From Streptomyces katrae (GTDB taxonomy: Bacteria; Actinomycetota; Actinomycetes; Streptomycetales; Streptomycetaceae), in NCBI RefSeq assembly GCF_000717655.1, contig NZ_JNZY01000024.1, positions 110,647 through 174,646 of the forward strand: 64,000 nucleotides of DNA, in the 5' to 3' direction. Under the pieces are notes generated by a model. The model was not told where the DNA came from. It was given only the letters and a program-made list of their open reading frames with translations, and ran no database searches. This document shows, piece after piece, positions 25,653-34,473 of the stretch (within the stretch, counting starts at the first letter, position 1; every line of letters begins with the position of its first letter). The translations under genes and the position numbers were made by a program.

Positions 25653-26195
25653 TCAGGAAGATCGGCGCCGCAGCCGCGTGGTCAGGTGGTGCTGGAGCGG
25701 CTGGCCCACGGCCGCCATGTCGTGCACCACCGTCAGCAGGTCGCCGTCGAGGCTGTAGCGGCGCCGCGTCCCGGTGACCTCCTTGGCCATCGGGGTGAGC
25801 GCCACGTCCTTCGTCCCGATCTCGATCTCCGTACCGGCCACCGTGCCGACGTACGTCTCGACGATCCCGGTGGCGTGGGCGAGGACGACCTCCAGGTCCG
25901 CGTCCGGCGTCACCCGCCACCAGCCGGCCTCCCGTCCGGCAGGCCGGACGGGAGCCCCGGACTCGTCGACCAGCCAGGCGCGTGCCTCGTAGCGCAGGAA
26001 GGGGCGCCCGTCGTGGCTGAAGACGACCTCCTGCGCGTAGCGGAAGTCCCGTTCCAGCGTGGGGTACTGACCCTGGCCCCGACCGTGCCAGCGGCCCACC
26101 AGCCCCAGCACCGGCTGCAGCAGCGGGTGCGGCTCGGGGCCTTCGCCGAGGGTGTGGGTGTCGGGGTACGGATTCTCCTGCACCGGATCGAACAT
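25653..26195 (-). CDS. Nitrobindin-like heme-binding beta-barrel protein (FABP family)
   Basis: A 180-residue protein with the nitrobindin/THAP4 signature: [19 protein letters not shown] motif (here [17 protein letters not shown]), [22 protein letters not shown], and a C-terminal [22 protein letters not shown] with candidate proximal His. These barrels bind ferric heme and isomerise peroxynitrite. ATG 26195 matches family length; the frame extending to 26792 is not coding. Confidence 0.85.
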   Translation of the reverse strand: MFDPVQENPYPDTHTLGEGPEPHPLLQPVLGLVGRWHGRGQGQYPTLERDFRYAQEVVFSHDGRPFLRYEARAWLVDESGAPVRPAGREAGWWRVTPDADLEVVLAHATGIVETYVGTVAGTEIEIGTKDVALTPMAKEVTGTRRRYSLDGDLLTVVHDMAAVGQPLQHHLTTRLRRRSS

Positions 26196-26384
26196 GGTCA
26201 CCTTGTCTGTGTCGGCGAAACGGAGGCGGCGTACAGCGCGGGCCGTCCATTCCGGATCCTGCCCACCCGGCTGCCCCCGGGAGACGCCCCTGGCCATCGC
26301 CGCCCGGCACCCTACCTCGCTGCGTACAGACCGTCGCTGCGTACAGACCGCCGTCCCGGTCGCTCTCGCCCCCCTACGCGCTGG

Positions 26385-26485
26385 AAGGCGATCAAATTGT
26401 TCACGACGAAGATCTGGATCAAGGACGCCCAGAGGAATCCCCCCACCGTGAGTTTCCTCGAAGCCGTGAAGGTGAGTTCGCGCAT
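26385..26485 (-). pseudogene. N-terminal fragment of a membrane protein
   Basis: About 33 residues from ATG 26485 read [19 protein letters not shown] then a helix [14 protein letters not shown], resembling the first helix of a DUF998-type membrane protein. The frame then becomes Arg-rich and stops at 26312. No further helices are present, so it is taken as a truncated relic. Confidence 0.35.
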
Positions 26486-27289
26486 GCCGTCCCGTGGTGC
26501 GGAAGCTCTGACGCGGCCGGCATTCACCCGTCGAGCAGCCCGGCCGGGCGGGGCTTGCCGCGGTCGCCATCGTTGCCCCTGACCGGACGGAGGCTCGCCC
26601 GGGCCACGGCGCTCGGGACGACCATCCCGGGCGCGTGGCTGCGCCTCGCGGCGCGCTGCCCTGGTACCCCTGGTACCCCTGGTACTGCGATACCCGACAC
26701 CACGACCTCCTGTAGCGCAGTACGCGGGAATGCATCACCGTGCTCCGGATGAAAGCGGCGACCGATGCCCTGTCAGGGACTTCCGGGATCACCCCCGGCG
26801 CTGGTGTCTTTCGCCGGCAGACACTAGTGCGGTATTCATTCCGTGCCCGTCGGCGCCCACGAAGGGGGGCCGTACGAGCGAACGGAATACCCCCGGCCGG
26901 CCCTCTTCACCGCGGCGCTCCGGCGAGGGCGGCGGCGGGGTCCGGCGAAGCCTCTCTCCGGCTCGCCGCGAACGATCGACTCCTGTTTCCGAGTACCGGG
27001 GTGCCGCTCTAGCCGGTGACGCCGGCGCTCTTTGCCCTCAGCTGCCCATGGGTCGTCTGGTCCAGCCTGTCCCACGCCGGATGGGGAACAATCACCGGCG
27101 CCGCGGTGCTCCTTGCTGGCACGCCGTCGCTGTTCCTCGAACCCGCTCGCTCATCTTGAGGTTTCCGGGGAACGGGGAGTCGTCTCCCCTCGTACGAGTG
27201 CATCAGCCACCACCGACGAAGAACTCTCGGTCCAAGACCGCCTCTCGGGTCGTCGTCCCGGGCGTCATCGTCCCGTTCGTGCAGGGGTG
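26486..27289. other. Intergenic, about 800 bp without a supported gene
   Basis: Open frames here have no start with a ribosome site and no motif. Visible features are the 9-bp tandem array at 26659-26685 and an imperfect 9-bp stem (26801-26809 with 26819-26827) that could end a transcript. The right end leads into the DNA-damage-type promoter of the macro-domain gene. Confidence 0.5.
26659..26685. repeat. Tandem array, three copies of a 9-bp unit
   Basis: Three copies of CCCTGGTAC, immediately followed at 26687-26695 by GCGATACCC, the reverse complement of the 9-bp unit that forms the array at 5130-5165. Confidence 0.85.
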
Positions 27290-27312
27290 TTGTCAGTGGT
27301 GGCCGATAGCTT
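27290..27312 (+). promoter_or_regulatory. RecA-NDp/PafBC-type DNA-damage promoter
   Basis: TTGTCAGTG, eight bases, then TAGCTT matches the published LexA-independent actinobacterial damage promoter (consensus tTGTCRgtg-N8-TAnnnT, used by PafBC) at every defined position and with exact spacing. The macro-domain ATG follows 40 bp downstream. Confidence 0.75.
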
Positions 27313-27352
27313 CGGGGGTGTTGGAAGGGCCGTTTCCCGACAGGAGTGGACG

Positions 27353-28030
27353 ATGACCGAGAACCGTGTGGAGCCCGTGCTCAGGGTGGTGCTGACCGAT
27401 GTCAACGAGCGTGTGGTGGAGGCGTGGCGGGCGGCGTTCGCGGACACCCCCGGGATCGAGATCCGCAGGGGCTCGATCCTCGACGAGGACGTCGACGCGT
27501 GGGTCACCCCGACCAACTCCCGGGGCCGGATGGACGGCGGGGTCGACGCCGTCATCAAGCGGCACCTCGGAGCCGGCATCCAGCTGCGCGTGCAGCGGGC
27601 GATCCGCGACCGGTTCGCCGGGACCCTCCCGGTGGGCAGCGCCGTGTGCGTCCCGTCCGGTGCGACCGTCCCGCGGTACCTGATATCGACGCCGACGATG
27701 GTGCAGTCCTCGCAGAACGTGAAGGACACGCTCAACGTGGCCCTGGCGTGCGCCGCAGCGTTCCAGGCCGTGCACCGGCAGAACCGTCAGGTGCCGGGCA
27801 GCATCCGCTCGGTGGCGCTGGTCGGAATGGGCGCGCAGACCGGCCGGGTGCCGGCCCGGGTGTGCGCCAATCTGATGTGGACCGGCTACACGCTCTTCCA
27901 CGACCACTGCTTCGAGGACGACGACCAGCTGCGCGCCACGATCACCGCGCAGCTCGACGGCATCGAGAACGCACCGGTCACGGAGCGGGTGCGCATCGTG
28001 CCGCCGAAAGGGCATTCCTTTCGCCGCTGA
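27353..28030 (+). CDS. Macro-domain protein paired with UDG-ART fusion
   Basis: A 225-residue protein that is almost entirely one macro domain: VDAWVTPTNSRGRMDGGVD (ADP-ribose binding Asn and Gly loop), LPVGSAVCVPSG, YLISTPTM and VALVGMGAQTGRV. Macro domains bind or hydrolyse ADP-ribose on proteins or nucleic acids. ATG 27353 has AGGAG six nt upstream. It is followed after 73 bp by the UDG/ADP-ribosyltransferase gene and shares its damage-type promoter. The natural reading is an eraser or antidote for that transferase, as DarG is for DarT; this is inference. Confidence 0.85.
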   Translation: MTENRVEPVLRVVLTDVNERVVEAWRAAFADTPGIEIRRGSILDEDVDAWVTPTNSRGRMDGGVDAVIKRHLGAGIQLRVQRAIRDRFAGTLPVGSAVCVPSGATVPRYLISTPTMVQSSQNVKDTLNVALACAAAFQAVHRQNRQVPGSIRSVALVGMGAQTGRVPARVCANLMWTGYTLFHDHCFEDDDQLRATITAQLDGIENAPVTERVRIVPPKGHSFRR

Positions 28031-28103
28031 TCCCGCGCACACCGCCGCTCAGCCCGCCGGCCACCTCCATCCGTCAGATACGACAACCGGGAGCCCTTCC
28101 CCC

Positions 28104-29723
28104 ATGACCGACGCCACCACCCCCGCGGCCCAGCCCGATGCCAACGACCCGCTGGGCCTCACCGAACTCTTCAAGGGTGGCGGTGAAGCCTGGCTTCCGT
28201 TCCTGAAGCCCGTCATCGAAGCGCAGCCGGATGCGGCCCGCTTCATCGGCCAGGGCCGCAGCCCGGAGGTCGTCCCGGTCCGCGAGCTGACCTTCCAGGC
28301 GCTCAAGCCGAACCCGCCGCACAAGTGGAAGGTCGTCGTCTTCGGCCAGAACCCGTACCCGCGGCCGGAGAGCGCCACCGGGATAGCCATGTTCGACAAC
28401 ACCTTCAACGACTGGAAGGACAGCCAGTTCGGCAGGGTCGTCAGCATCCGCTGCATCATCAAGGCGGCCGCGATGTGGAAGTACGGCATCGCCAAGAAGA
28501 CGCCCATAGCCGACGTCCGCGCCCTGTTGAAGGAGCGGGACACGGTCCAGCCGCCGGAGTGGTTCCAGGCGATGCTCACGCAGGGCGTGCTGCTGCTGAA
28601 CGCCTCGCTGACGGCCAGCGGCGACGGAGCGATGGGGGCCGACCGGCACACGGCGTTCTGGCGGCCCGTTGCCGAACGGATCGTCGAGGAGATCCTCAAG
28701 GCCAAACAGGACGCCGACGAGGAGGATCGCGGGGTCGTGTTCGCCTGGTGGGGGGCCCACGCCCGCAGCCTGAAGAAGGTCGTCCTGCGCCTCCAGAAGA
28801 AGTACCCGGACGTCGAGGTCCGGCACATCGATCACCCCAACCCGGCGGCCCAGGGCGACGTCTTCTGCGAGGGCGACCACTTCGCCACGGTGAACGCGGC
28901 TCTCGCGTCGCTGGGCGCCGAGGAGATCGACTGGCTGCCCAGCAAGGGGTGGAACGAGGGTGCGGCGGGGGCCGGCGGTGCGGACGGGGACGTCGCGGCA
29001 CGCATGGGGGCCTTCATCGCGTCGACCATGGAACTGCACCAGCTGTACCTGGATCGGCTCACCGGCGTAAAGGACGAGGGGCTCGTCCTCCCGGCGATCA
29101 CCGGTGTGTTCGACACCCCACTGATGGACTTTCAGGAAGCCGTCGCGCCGGTCGCCGAGGTGCTGCCCGGGCTCGGCCGGCAGATCGACCGGTCCCACGA
29201 GTTCGGCAAGCGGCGGGCGGACGAGACGGCCGGCAGCATGTCCGCCGACGCCATCGCCGCGCTCTACCTCTACACCTGCGAGTCCGCCTTCTACCGCGAA
29301 ATCAACGCCGTCCTCCGCTCCCCGGACCGGACCAAGGTCGTGCCCTACCTCGCGTACCTGCGGCTGCTGTTCTCGGCGGTCTCGGGCCTGCCCGCCCACA
29401 CCCGGCCGCTCTGGCGCGGTGTGTCGCTGGACCTGCGGGCGCAGTATCCGGTCGGGGGGACGGTGACCTGGTGGGGCGTGTCCTCGTGCACCTCCGAGCT
29501 GAGCGTGGCCCGGTCCTTCCTGGGCAGCCGCGGCAAGCGGACGCTGTTCGAGGTGACGCCCGCCCGGGCGGTGGGGATCCGGAGCTTCTCCGCGTTCACC
29601 GGCGAAGAGGAATACATCCTCGCGCCCGGCACCCAGCTCAAGGTGACGGATGTGAAGACCGAGCGCGGCGGCCTGTGCACGATCAAGCTGGCCGAAGAGG
29701 AAGCCGCCCCCCTCGTCTCCTGA
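28104..29723 (+). CDS. Uracil-DNA-glycosylase-like / ADP-ribosyltransferase fusion
   Basis: A 539-residue two-domain protein. Residues ~60-280 match family-1 uracil-DNA glycosylase: VVVFGQNPYPRPESATGIAMF (motif A), VLLLNASLT with N166, FAWWGAHA, and HIDHPNPAAQ (H244). The catalytic Asp of GQDPY is Asn83. Residues ~300-520 match an R-S-E mono-ADP-ribosyltransferase: R438 in PLWRGVS, the S-T-S strand WWGVSSCTSE, and E501-x-E503 in FTGEEEYILAPGT, preceded by a helical region. Such transferases use NAD+ to ADP-ribosylate proteins or nucleic acids. It lies 73 bp after the macro-domain gene. It may ADP-ribosylate DNA or repair proteins at sites found by the glycosylase-like domain; the substrate is unknown. 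Confidence 0.85.
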   Translation: MTDATTPAAQPDANDPLGLTELFKGGGEAWLPFLKPVIEAQPDAARFIGQGRSPEVVPVRELTFQALKPNPPHKWKVVVFGQNPYPRPESATGIAMFDNTFNDWKDSQFGRVVSIRCIIKAAAMWKYGIAKKTPIADVRALLKERDTVQPPEWFQAMLTQGVLLLNASLTASGDGAMGADRHTAFWRPVAERIVEEILKAKQDADEEDRGVVFAWWGAHARSLKKVVLRLQKKYPDVEVRHIDHPNPAAQGDVFCEGDHFATVNAALASLGAEEIDWLPSKGWNEGAAGAGGADGDVAARMGAFIASTMELHQLYLDRLTGVKDEGLVLPAITGVFDTPLMDFQEAVAPVAEVLPGLGRQIDRSHEFGKRRADETAGSMSADAIAALYLYTCESAFYREINAVLRSPDRTKVVPYLAYLRLLFSAVSGLPAHTRPLWRGVSLDLRAQYPVGGTVTWWGVSSCTSELSVARSFLGSRGKRTLFEVTPARAVGIRSFSAFTGEEEYILAPGTQLKVTDVKTERGGLCTIKLAEEEAAPLVS

Positions 29724-29804
29724 CGGCCCCACGTACGGACCGGGTCCGGCCGGCCTCGACCGCCGCCTGCGAGGTGGTGCTGGAGCCCCTCGTGGCAGGT
29801 AGCG

Positions 29805-30067
29805 GGGTCGCATCACCAGCTGGATCGAGGCCGAGAAGCCGGCCCCGCCCCAGGGCCCGGACTCACAGCCGGAGCCGGGCCGCTGGCTCGACGATTGCCA
29901 TGCCTCGGTGCGCAAGTTCGAGGCTGCGGCGCGCCGCCACCGGGGAGGGCCAGGGCCGGGGGGACTGCGGCGCCTGCTCCTGCTGCGCACGCTGCGCGGC
30001 CGCCTGGCGAACGCCGTGCGAGCCGTACTGGCTGGCCCTCCTCACGTTCGACGCGTTCCTCACCTGA
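29805..30067 (+). pseudogene. Probable frameshifted small gene
   Basis: One frame gives SWIEAEKPAPPQ and RWLDDCHASVRKFEAAARR with plausible composition; the next frame continues with GDCGACSCCARC and PYWLALLTFDAFLT before a stop at 30067. Joined by a shift near 29950 they would make a Cys-rich small protein. No start codon exists after the TAG near 29800. It may be a relic of a third gene in the macro/UDG-ART operon. Family not recognised. Confidence 0.3.
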
Positions 30068-30511
30068 GGGGTGAGCGTGATCGTCGACGGCCCTCCGGCC
30101 TTCTTCGGGACGGACGCGGAATCCCGGTCCGATGGCGTCGACGCGGTCCCGGGCATGGCGGGCTGCTTCCTGCAGGCGGCGGTCGTCCTGTGGGCGTGGA
30201 CGGTGCACCTGGAAGCGTCGGAACCAGAGGAGGGATATCGCTCGCGGATCGACTCGGCCGCCGGGGCGGCGCGGAAGGAGGGGCGGCAGGGCGCCAGAGC
30301 CGGGAAGGCGGACCGGAAATCCGGCGGAGCCGCGGGGTGAGGAGCCCAGTGGGTGCACGCCGCGGGGTGGCGGCCGACGCCGGGTGACACGGCGGCGTCG
30401 GCCGGTGCGGCGTACGCTCGTCGGCAGGGGGCTCGTGGCCGACATCGCCGGTGGGCGGCAGGCTCACCGAGGACGAGTCGAGCAGGACCCGACGAGACCG
30501 CGGGAGGATCC
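30068..30511. other. Intergenic, no gene supported
   Basis: Both strands carry open frames but none has a ribosome site with a recognisable product. The segment should contain the promoter of the MBL hydrolase gene. Confidence 0.45.
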
Positions 30512-31627
30512 ATGACCGTGACCGCGCTCGGTGACCGGATCGAGATCGACGACAGGACCGTGCTGGTCCTCGGGCAGGAACTGGACCTTGAGCAGGACCA
30601 GCCGGACGTCGCCAATGCCCTCGTGCACCGGGTCGGCGACACCCTCGTGCTCGTCGACACCGGGGTCACCCCGGCCTTCCGCACGGCTTTGCGGGAGGCG
30701 ACGGAGCGGGTCAGGCCCTGGTCCCGGGCCTTGGTGCTGACCACGCACGGCCATCCTGACCACGTCGCCAACAACGACCTGGCCGACGAACTGGGTGTGC
30801 CGGTCGAACACTACGTCCCCGCCCTCGACCTCGACCAGATGCGGGCCCCGGCGTCGTACTGGGGCCGGGCCCTCGAGCGCATCGCCGGGGCGGCGGCGCT
30901 GCCCGCGCCCGCACTGGCCGCTGACGAGCTGGTGTCGCTCTTCCATCCGATGCGGCCCTTCGGCGCCACGACCCGGACCTACGAGGAACGCCCGATGGAG
31001 CGGATCCGGATCGGCTCACTGCGGTTCATCGGCTGGACGTTCGCCGACGGCGCGGTCCGCGTGCTGCGCAGCCAGGGCCACTGCGCCGGGCATGTGATCG
31101 TGCACCTGAGGGACTGCGGCGTCCTTCACCTGTCCGACGAGGGCAACGGACCCTGCGGTGCCATGGCCGACGCCGATCAGCTCAAGATCCAGACCACGCT
31201 CGGCGCCGTCGCGCTCCTCTTCGAGGAGGGAGAAGCCTCACTCCTCACCGACGGGCACACCTTCGCCGTGCGCCGTGGGGCCGAGGCGGTGCGCTACCTG
31301 GACACGCTGCTGGAGCAGGCCACCGCCCTGCAGGCGGCGGCACTCGGTATGACCGGGGAGAACAGGCGGGTCCGGCCGAGCTCCTTCACCGCCCGCTACG
31401 GGGAAACCGTCGCTGAGCTGGGAGGCGGCGGCGCCAACCCGAACTCGATGTTCAACACGATGGTGGCGGTCAACCAGCTCCGCGAGCTCGGGCTACGGCC
31501 GGAGTCCGACGGCTTCGATGCCCCGTGGTCCCGGCCCGTTCTCGAGAACCCCGAGCCGGACCCCCCGCGGCCGGCCGCGGCTGCCCCCGGCAGTCAGCCG
31601 ACCAGCACGCTCAGAGGAGCACGGTAA
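30512..31627 (+). CDS. MBL-fold metallohydrolase
   Basis: A 371-residue metallo-beta-lactamase-fold enzyme with the zinc motif THGHPDH, a later His in RSQGHCAGHVIVHL and an Asp in VLHLSDEGNG. These ligate one or two metals for hydrolysis of esters, thioesters or lactones. A ~120-residue C-terminal helical extension follows, ending in a Pro-rich tail. ATG 30512 is preceded by GGGAGGA. Substrate cannot be assigned. Confidence 0.88.
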   Translation: MTVTALGDRIEIDDRTVLVLGQELDLEQDQPDVANALVHRVGDTLVLVDTGVTPAFRTALREATERVRPWSRALVLTTHGHPDHVANNDLADELGVPVEHYVPALDLDQMRAPASYWGRALERIAGAAALPAPALAADELVSLFHPMRPFGATTRTYEERPMERIRIGSLRFIGWTFADGAVRVLRSQGHCAGHVIVHLRDCGVLHLSDEGNGPCGAMADADQLKIQTTLGAVALLFEEGEASLLTDGHTFAVRRGAEAVRYLDTLLEQATALQAAALGMTGENRRVRPSSFTARYGETVAELGGGGANPNSMFNTMVAVNQLRELGLRPESDGFDAPWSRPVLENPEPDPPRPAAAAPGSQPTSTLRGAR

Positions 31628-31666
31628 GGGCGGAGGCGACGGCTTGCACCACGCCGTCCAGGCCTC

Positions 31667-32713
31667 TCATGCTGCCGGGCCGTCCTTCGCGACCGAGGCG
31701 TACACGGCTCGGGCCTTTCCGCCCAGTCGAGGCCCCGCCAGCCAGGTGGACGAGGCCGGGCCGATGGAGGTGTTGCTCACGAGGGCGAGGGTGCCGTCGG
31801 GACGCTGGGCGAACCAGCCACCACCGGAGGAGCCGCCGGTCATCGTGCAGCCGATGCGGTACAGCGACGGCCGGTCGCGGCGCAGGGACAGCCGTCCGGG
31901 GCGGTCCTGGCAGGCGAACATCCGCTGCCCGTCGAAGGGGGCGGCGGCCGGGTAGCCCCAAGCCTTCATCGCCGGGATCGCGGGCGTCGGCGGCGCATCG
32001 AACCAGACCGGTACGGCCGCCCCGGTCGCCACCTGGAGCGACGTGCGGGTGTCCTGCCGGGCCACGTGCAGCACCGCGAAGTCGCCGGACGCACCGGCGC
32101 CGCCGGTGGCGGCGCCCTCCACGAGCCATTGCTCGGAGGTCCCGGCCCGGTCGGCCCACCACGTGCCCAGGGGAGCAACGTCGGCCGCCCCGGCCGCGCG
32201 GCGGGACGCGCCGGTGAGACCCCGGTCGTTGTAGGAGGGGACGAAGACGATGTTTCGGTGCCAGGTGCCGCCCGCGCCGCCGTGGACACAGTGACCCGCC
32301 GTCCACACCAGGCTGGAGCGGCCCGGCCGGTCCGGGTCCTCGACGGCGGTGCCGGAGCAGACGCTCGGCCCGTCCGGCCCGTCGAAGAAGACCTTCCCCA
32401 GCGCGGGCGCACTCGCGCGGTACGGGGCACGCTCGGCAGCTGCCCGAACAGGGGCCGGTTCGGGGTCGGTCTCCCCCAGGTCGGCACCGAGCCCGTCCGC
32501 CACGGGCGTGTCGTATCCGGCGGCTTCGGCCATGCGCTGCGGAGTCCAGAGACCGGGGACGACGGGATTGGAGAAGCCGGGTACGGCCCGCCTGAGCGTA
32601 TCGACCGGCCCGGAGCAGGCGGTCGTCACGGCGAGGACGGCCAGGGCGATGAGCAGGACGGCCAGGACGCCCGGGCGTACCGCGCCCCAGGGGCGGGTGA
32701 AATGCACGTTCAT
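31667..32713 (-). CDS. Exported trypsin-like serine peptidase, possible lipoprotein
   Basis: A 348-residue chymotrypsin-fold peptidase. Catalytic His is in LVWTAGHCVHGG, Asp in GASGDFAVLHV, Ser in TMTGGSSGGGWF. The N-terminus has a long hydrophobic helix ending VTTACSGP, which could be a lipobox (with Thr at -3, not ideal) or a Sec cleavage site. ATG 32713. It is convergent with the MBL gene and upstream of no partner. Confidence 0.88.
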   Translation of the reverse strand: MNVHFTRPWGAVRPGVLAVLLIALAVLAVTTACSGPVDTLRRAVPGFSNPVVPGLWTPQRMAEAAGYDTPVADGLGADLGETDPEPAPVRAAAERAPYRASAPALGKVFFDGPDGPSVCSGTAVEDPDRPGRSSLVWTAGHCVHGGAGGTWHRNIVFVPSYNDRGLTGASRRAAGAADVAPLGTWWADRAGTSEQWLVEGAATGGAGASGDFAVLHVARQDTRTSLQVATGAAVPVWFDAPPTPAIPAMKAWGYPAAAPFDGQRMFACQDRPGRLSLRRDRPSLYRIGCTMTGGSSGGGWFAQRPDGTLALVSNTSIGPASSTWLAGPRLGGKARAVYASVAKDGPAA

Positions 32714-32843
32714 GGTGACGTTCCTCGGGGTGTGGGGCCGCGGCGCCCGGAACTGCCGGGCGTCGGACGGAAGTCGGAAGAGGAGGATCAGCGGGGGTGG
32801 GTGGACCGGCGGTGCTTCGTCCACCCGCCCCGATGCGCCCGGC

Positions 32844-33191
<348 letters not shown>

Positions 33192-33274
33192 CCCGGCGGG
33201 TTCCAGAACGAGGACACTGGAGACACGGAGCTCCTCCCGGCCGAGTTCTGTCGTACGGCCCCTGAGACACGACG

Positions 33275-34230
33275 GTGACAATTCCCGAACCGGCCGAGGA
33301 CGGACGGAGCCGTCCCCCGACCCCGGATCCGGCCCCGGCATGGCGCGCAGCGCGGTACGGGCCGGTGGGGGTTCGTGAGCCCCTGGTTCGTGCCTACCCA
33401 TCGGGTACGACGGCGCTGACCGAGCTGGCGGACCTCAGCCGCCTCGGCTTCGAACCGACGGTCAACATCCGCCCGGTGGCCGATCCCGCATTGCGATCGC
33501 GCATCGCGCAGCGGTGGCGCACCCTGGACTTCGACGGGTTCGCGGAGGAGGAACTGGCCCGGCAGCCGGAGGACGGCGGCCTCGGCCACGGAGCCCTGAA
33601 GTGCCGGGCCGGCATCCCCCTCACCGAGGCCGTGCTCGAGCGGGCCACCTCGGACTCCCTTCGGCACCGTCTGGTACTCGTCGGCCGCGCCGCGGCGGGC
33701 TCCGACACGTTCGACACCGCGGCGGCGCGACGTCTCGGCGTTGCTCTGCGTACCACCCCCGGGGCCAACGCCGGGGCCGTCGCCGAACTGACCCTGGCCC
33801 TCATGCTCGACGCCCTGCGTGGTGTGTCCCGGCGGGCACAGGCCCTGCAGCAGGGCTCCTGGGCGGCGGCGACCGTGTACACGTGCCGGCCACGGCCGAG
33901 ACGAACGGCCTCATCGGGGCCGAGGAACTCCGGTTGATGCGGCCGGGATCGGTCCTGGTCAACACCGCCCGGGCGAGCGTGGTCCGCGAAGCGGACCTCG
34001 ACCGCGCCCTTCGGGACCCGGGATCGGGCCCGTGGCACGCGGCGGTCGACGTCTTCGAGGCAGAGGGCGCCGGATTCGCCTCCCCCCTCAGGGACAACCC
34101 GCACTGCACGCTCTCGCCGCACGCGGCGGGCATGACCCGTTCGGCCATGGAGGAGGCCTCACGCAGACTCGTGGCCGAGTTCGTGCGCTACGTCGAGGAG
34201 AACGGCGTCGCGAGCGCCCGGCCCAGGTGA
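33275..34230 (+). pseudogene. D-2-hydroxyacid dehydrogenase with internal deletion and frameshift
   Basis: The first frame (33275-33937) gives a D-isomer hydroxyacid dehydrogenase N-terminus with TTPGANAGAVAELTLALMLDALR. Near 33868 the homology jumps to the next frame with VHVPATAETNGLIG, LMRPGSVLVNTARASVV and AAVDVFEAEG, ending 34230. The ~60-70 residues with the GxGxxG Rossmann loop that should lie between are missing, so the product could not bind NAD. It is a dead gene. Confidence 0.85.
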
Positions 34231-34473
34231 GCACCGGCGAACGTACGCTCCGAGCAGGGAGGAGGTTCTGGCGGCGGTGAAGTCGTTGGGGCGCCCTTGG
34301 TCCCTGGAGTCGGTCGCCGCGGCTGTCGATGCGCTGCGGCGCTCTCGGGACCGGGTCGCCGCACATGCCGCTGGGCGCCGTGCGCCTCGGGGGAAGCGGT
34401 ACGGGGGCTGCTGCAGGAGCCGCCGGCGCACGCCCGCGCCCAGGCCTACGAAATCCCCTGACGGCGCCGGCGG

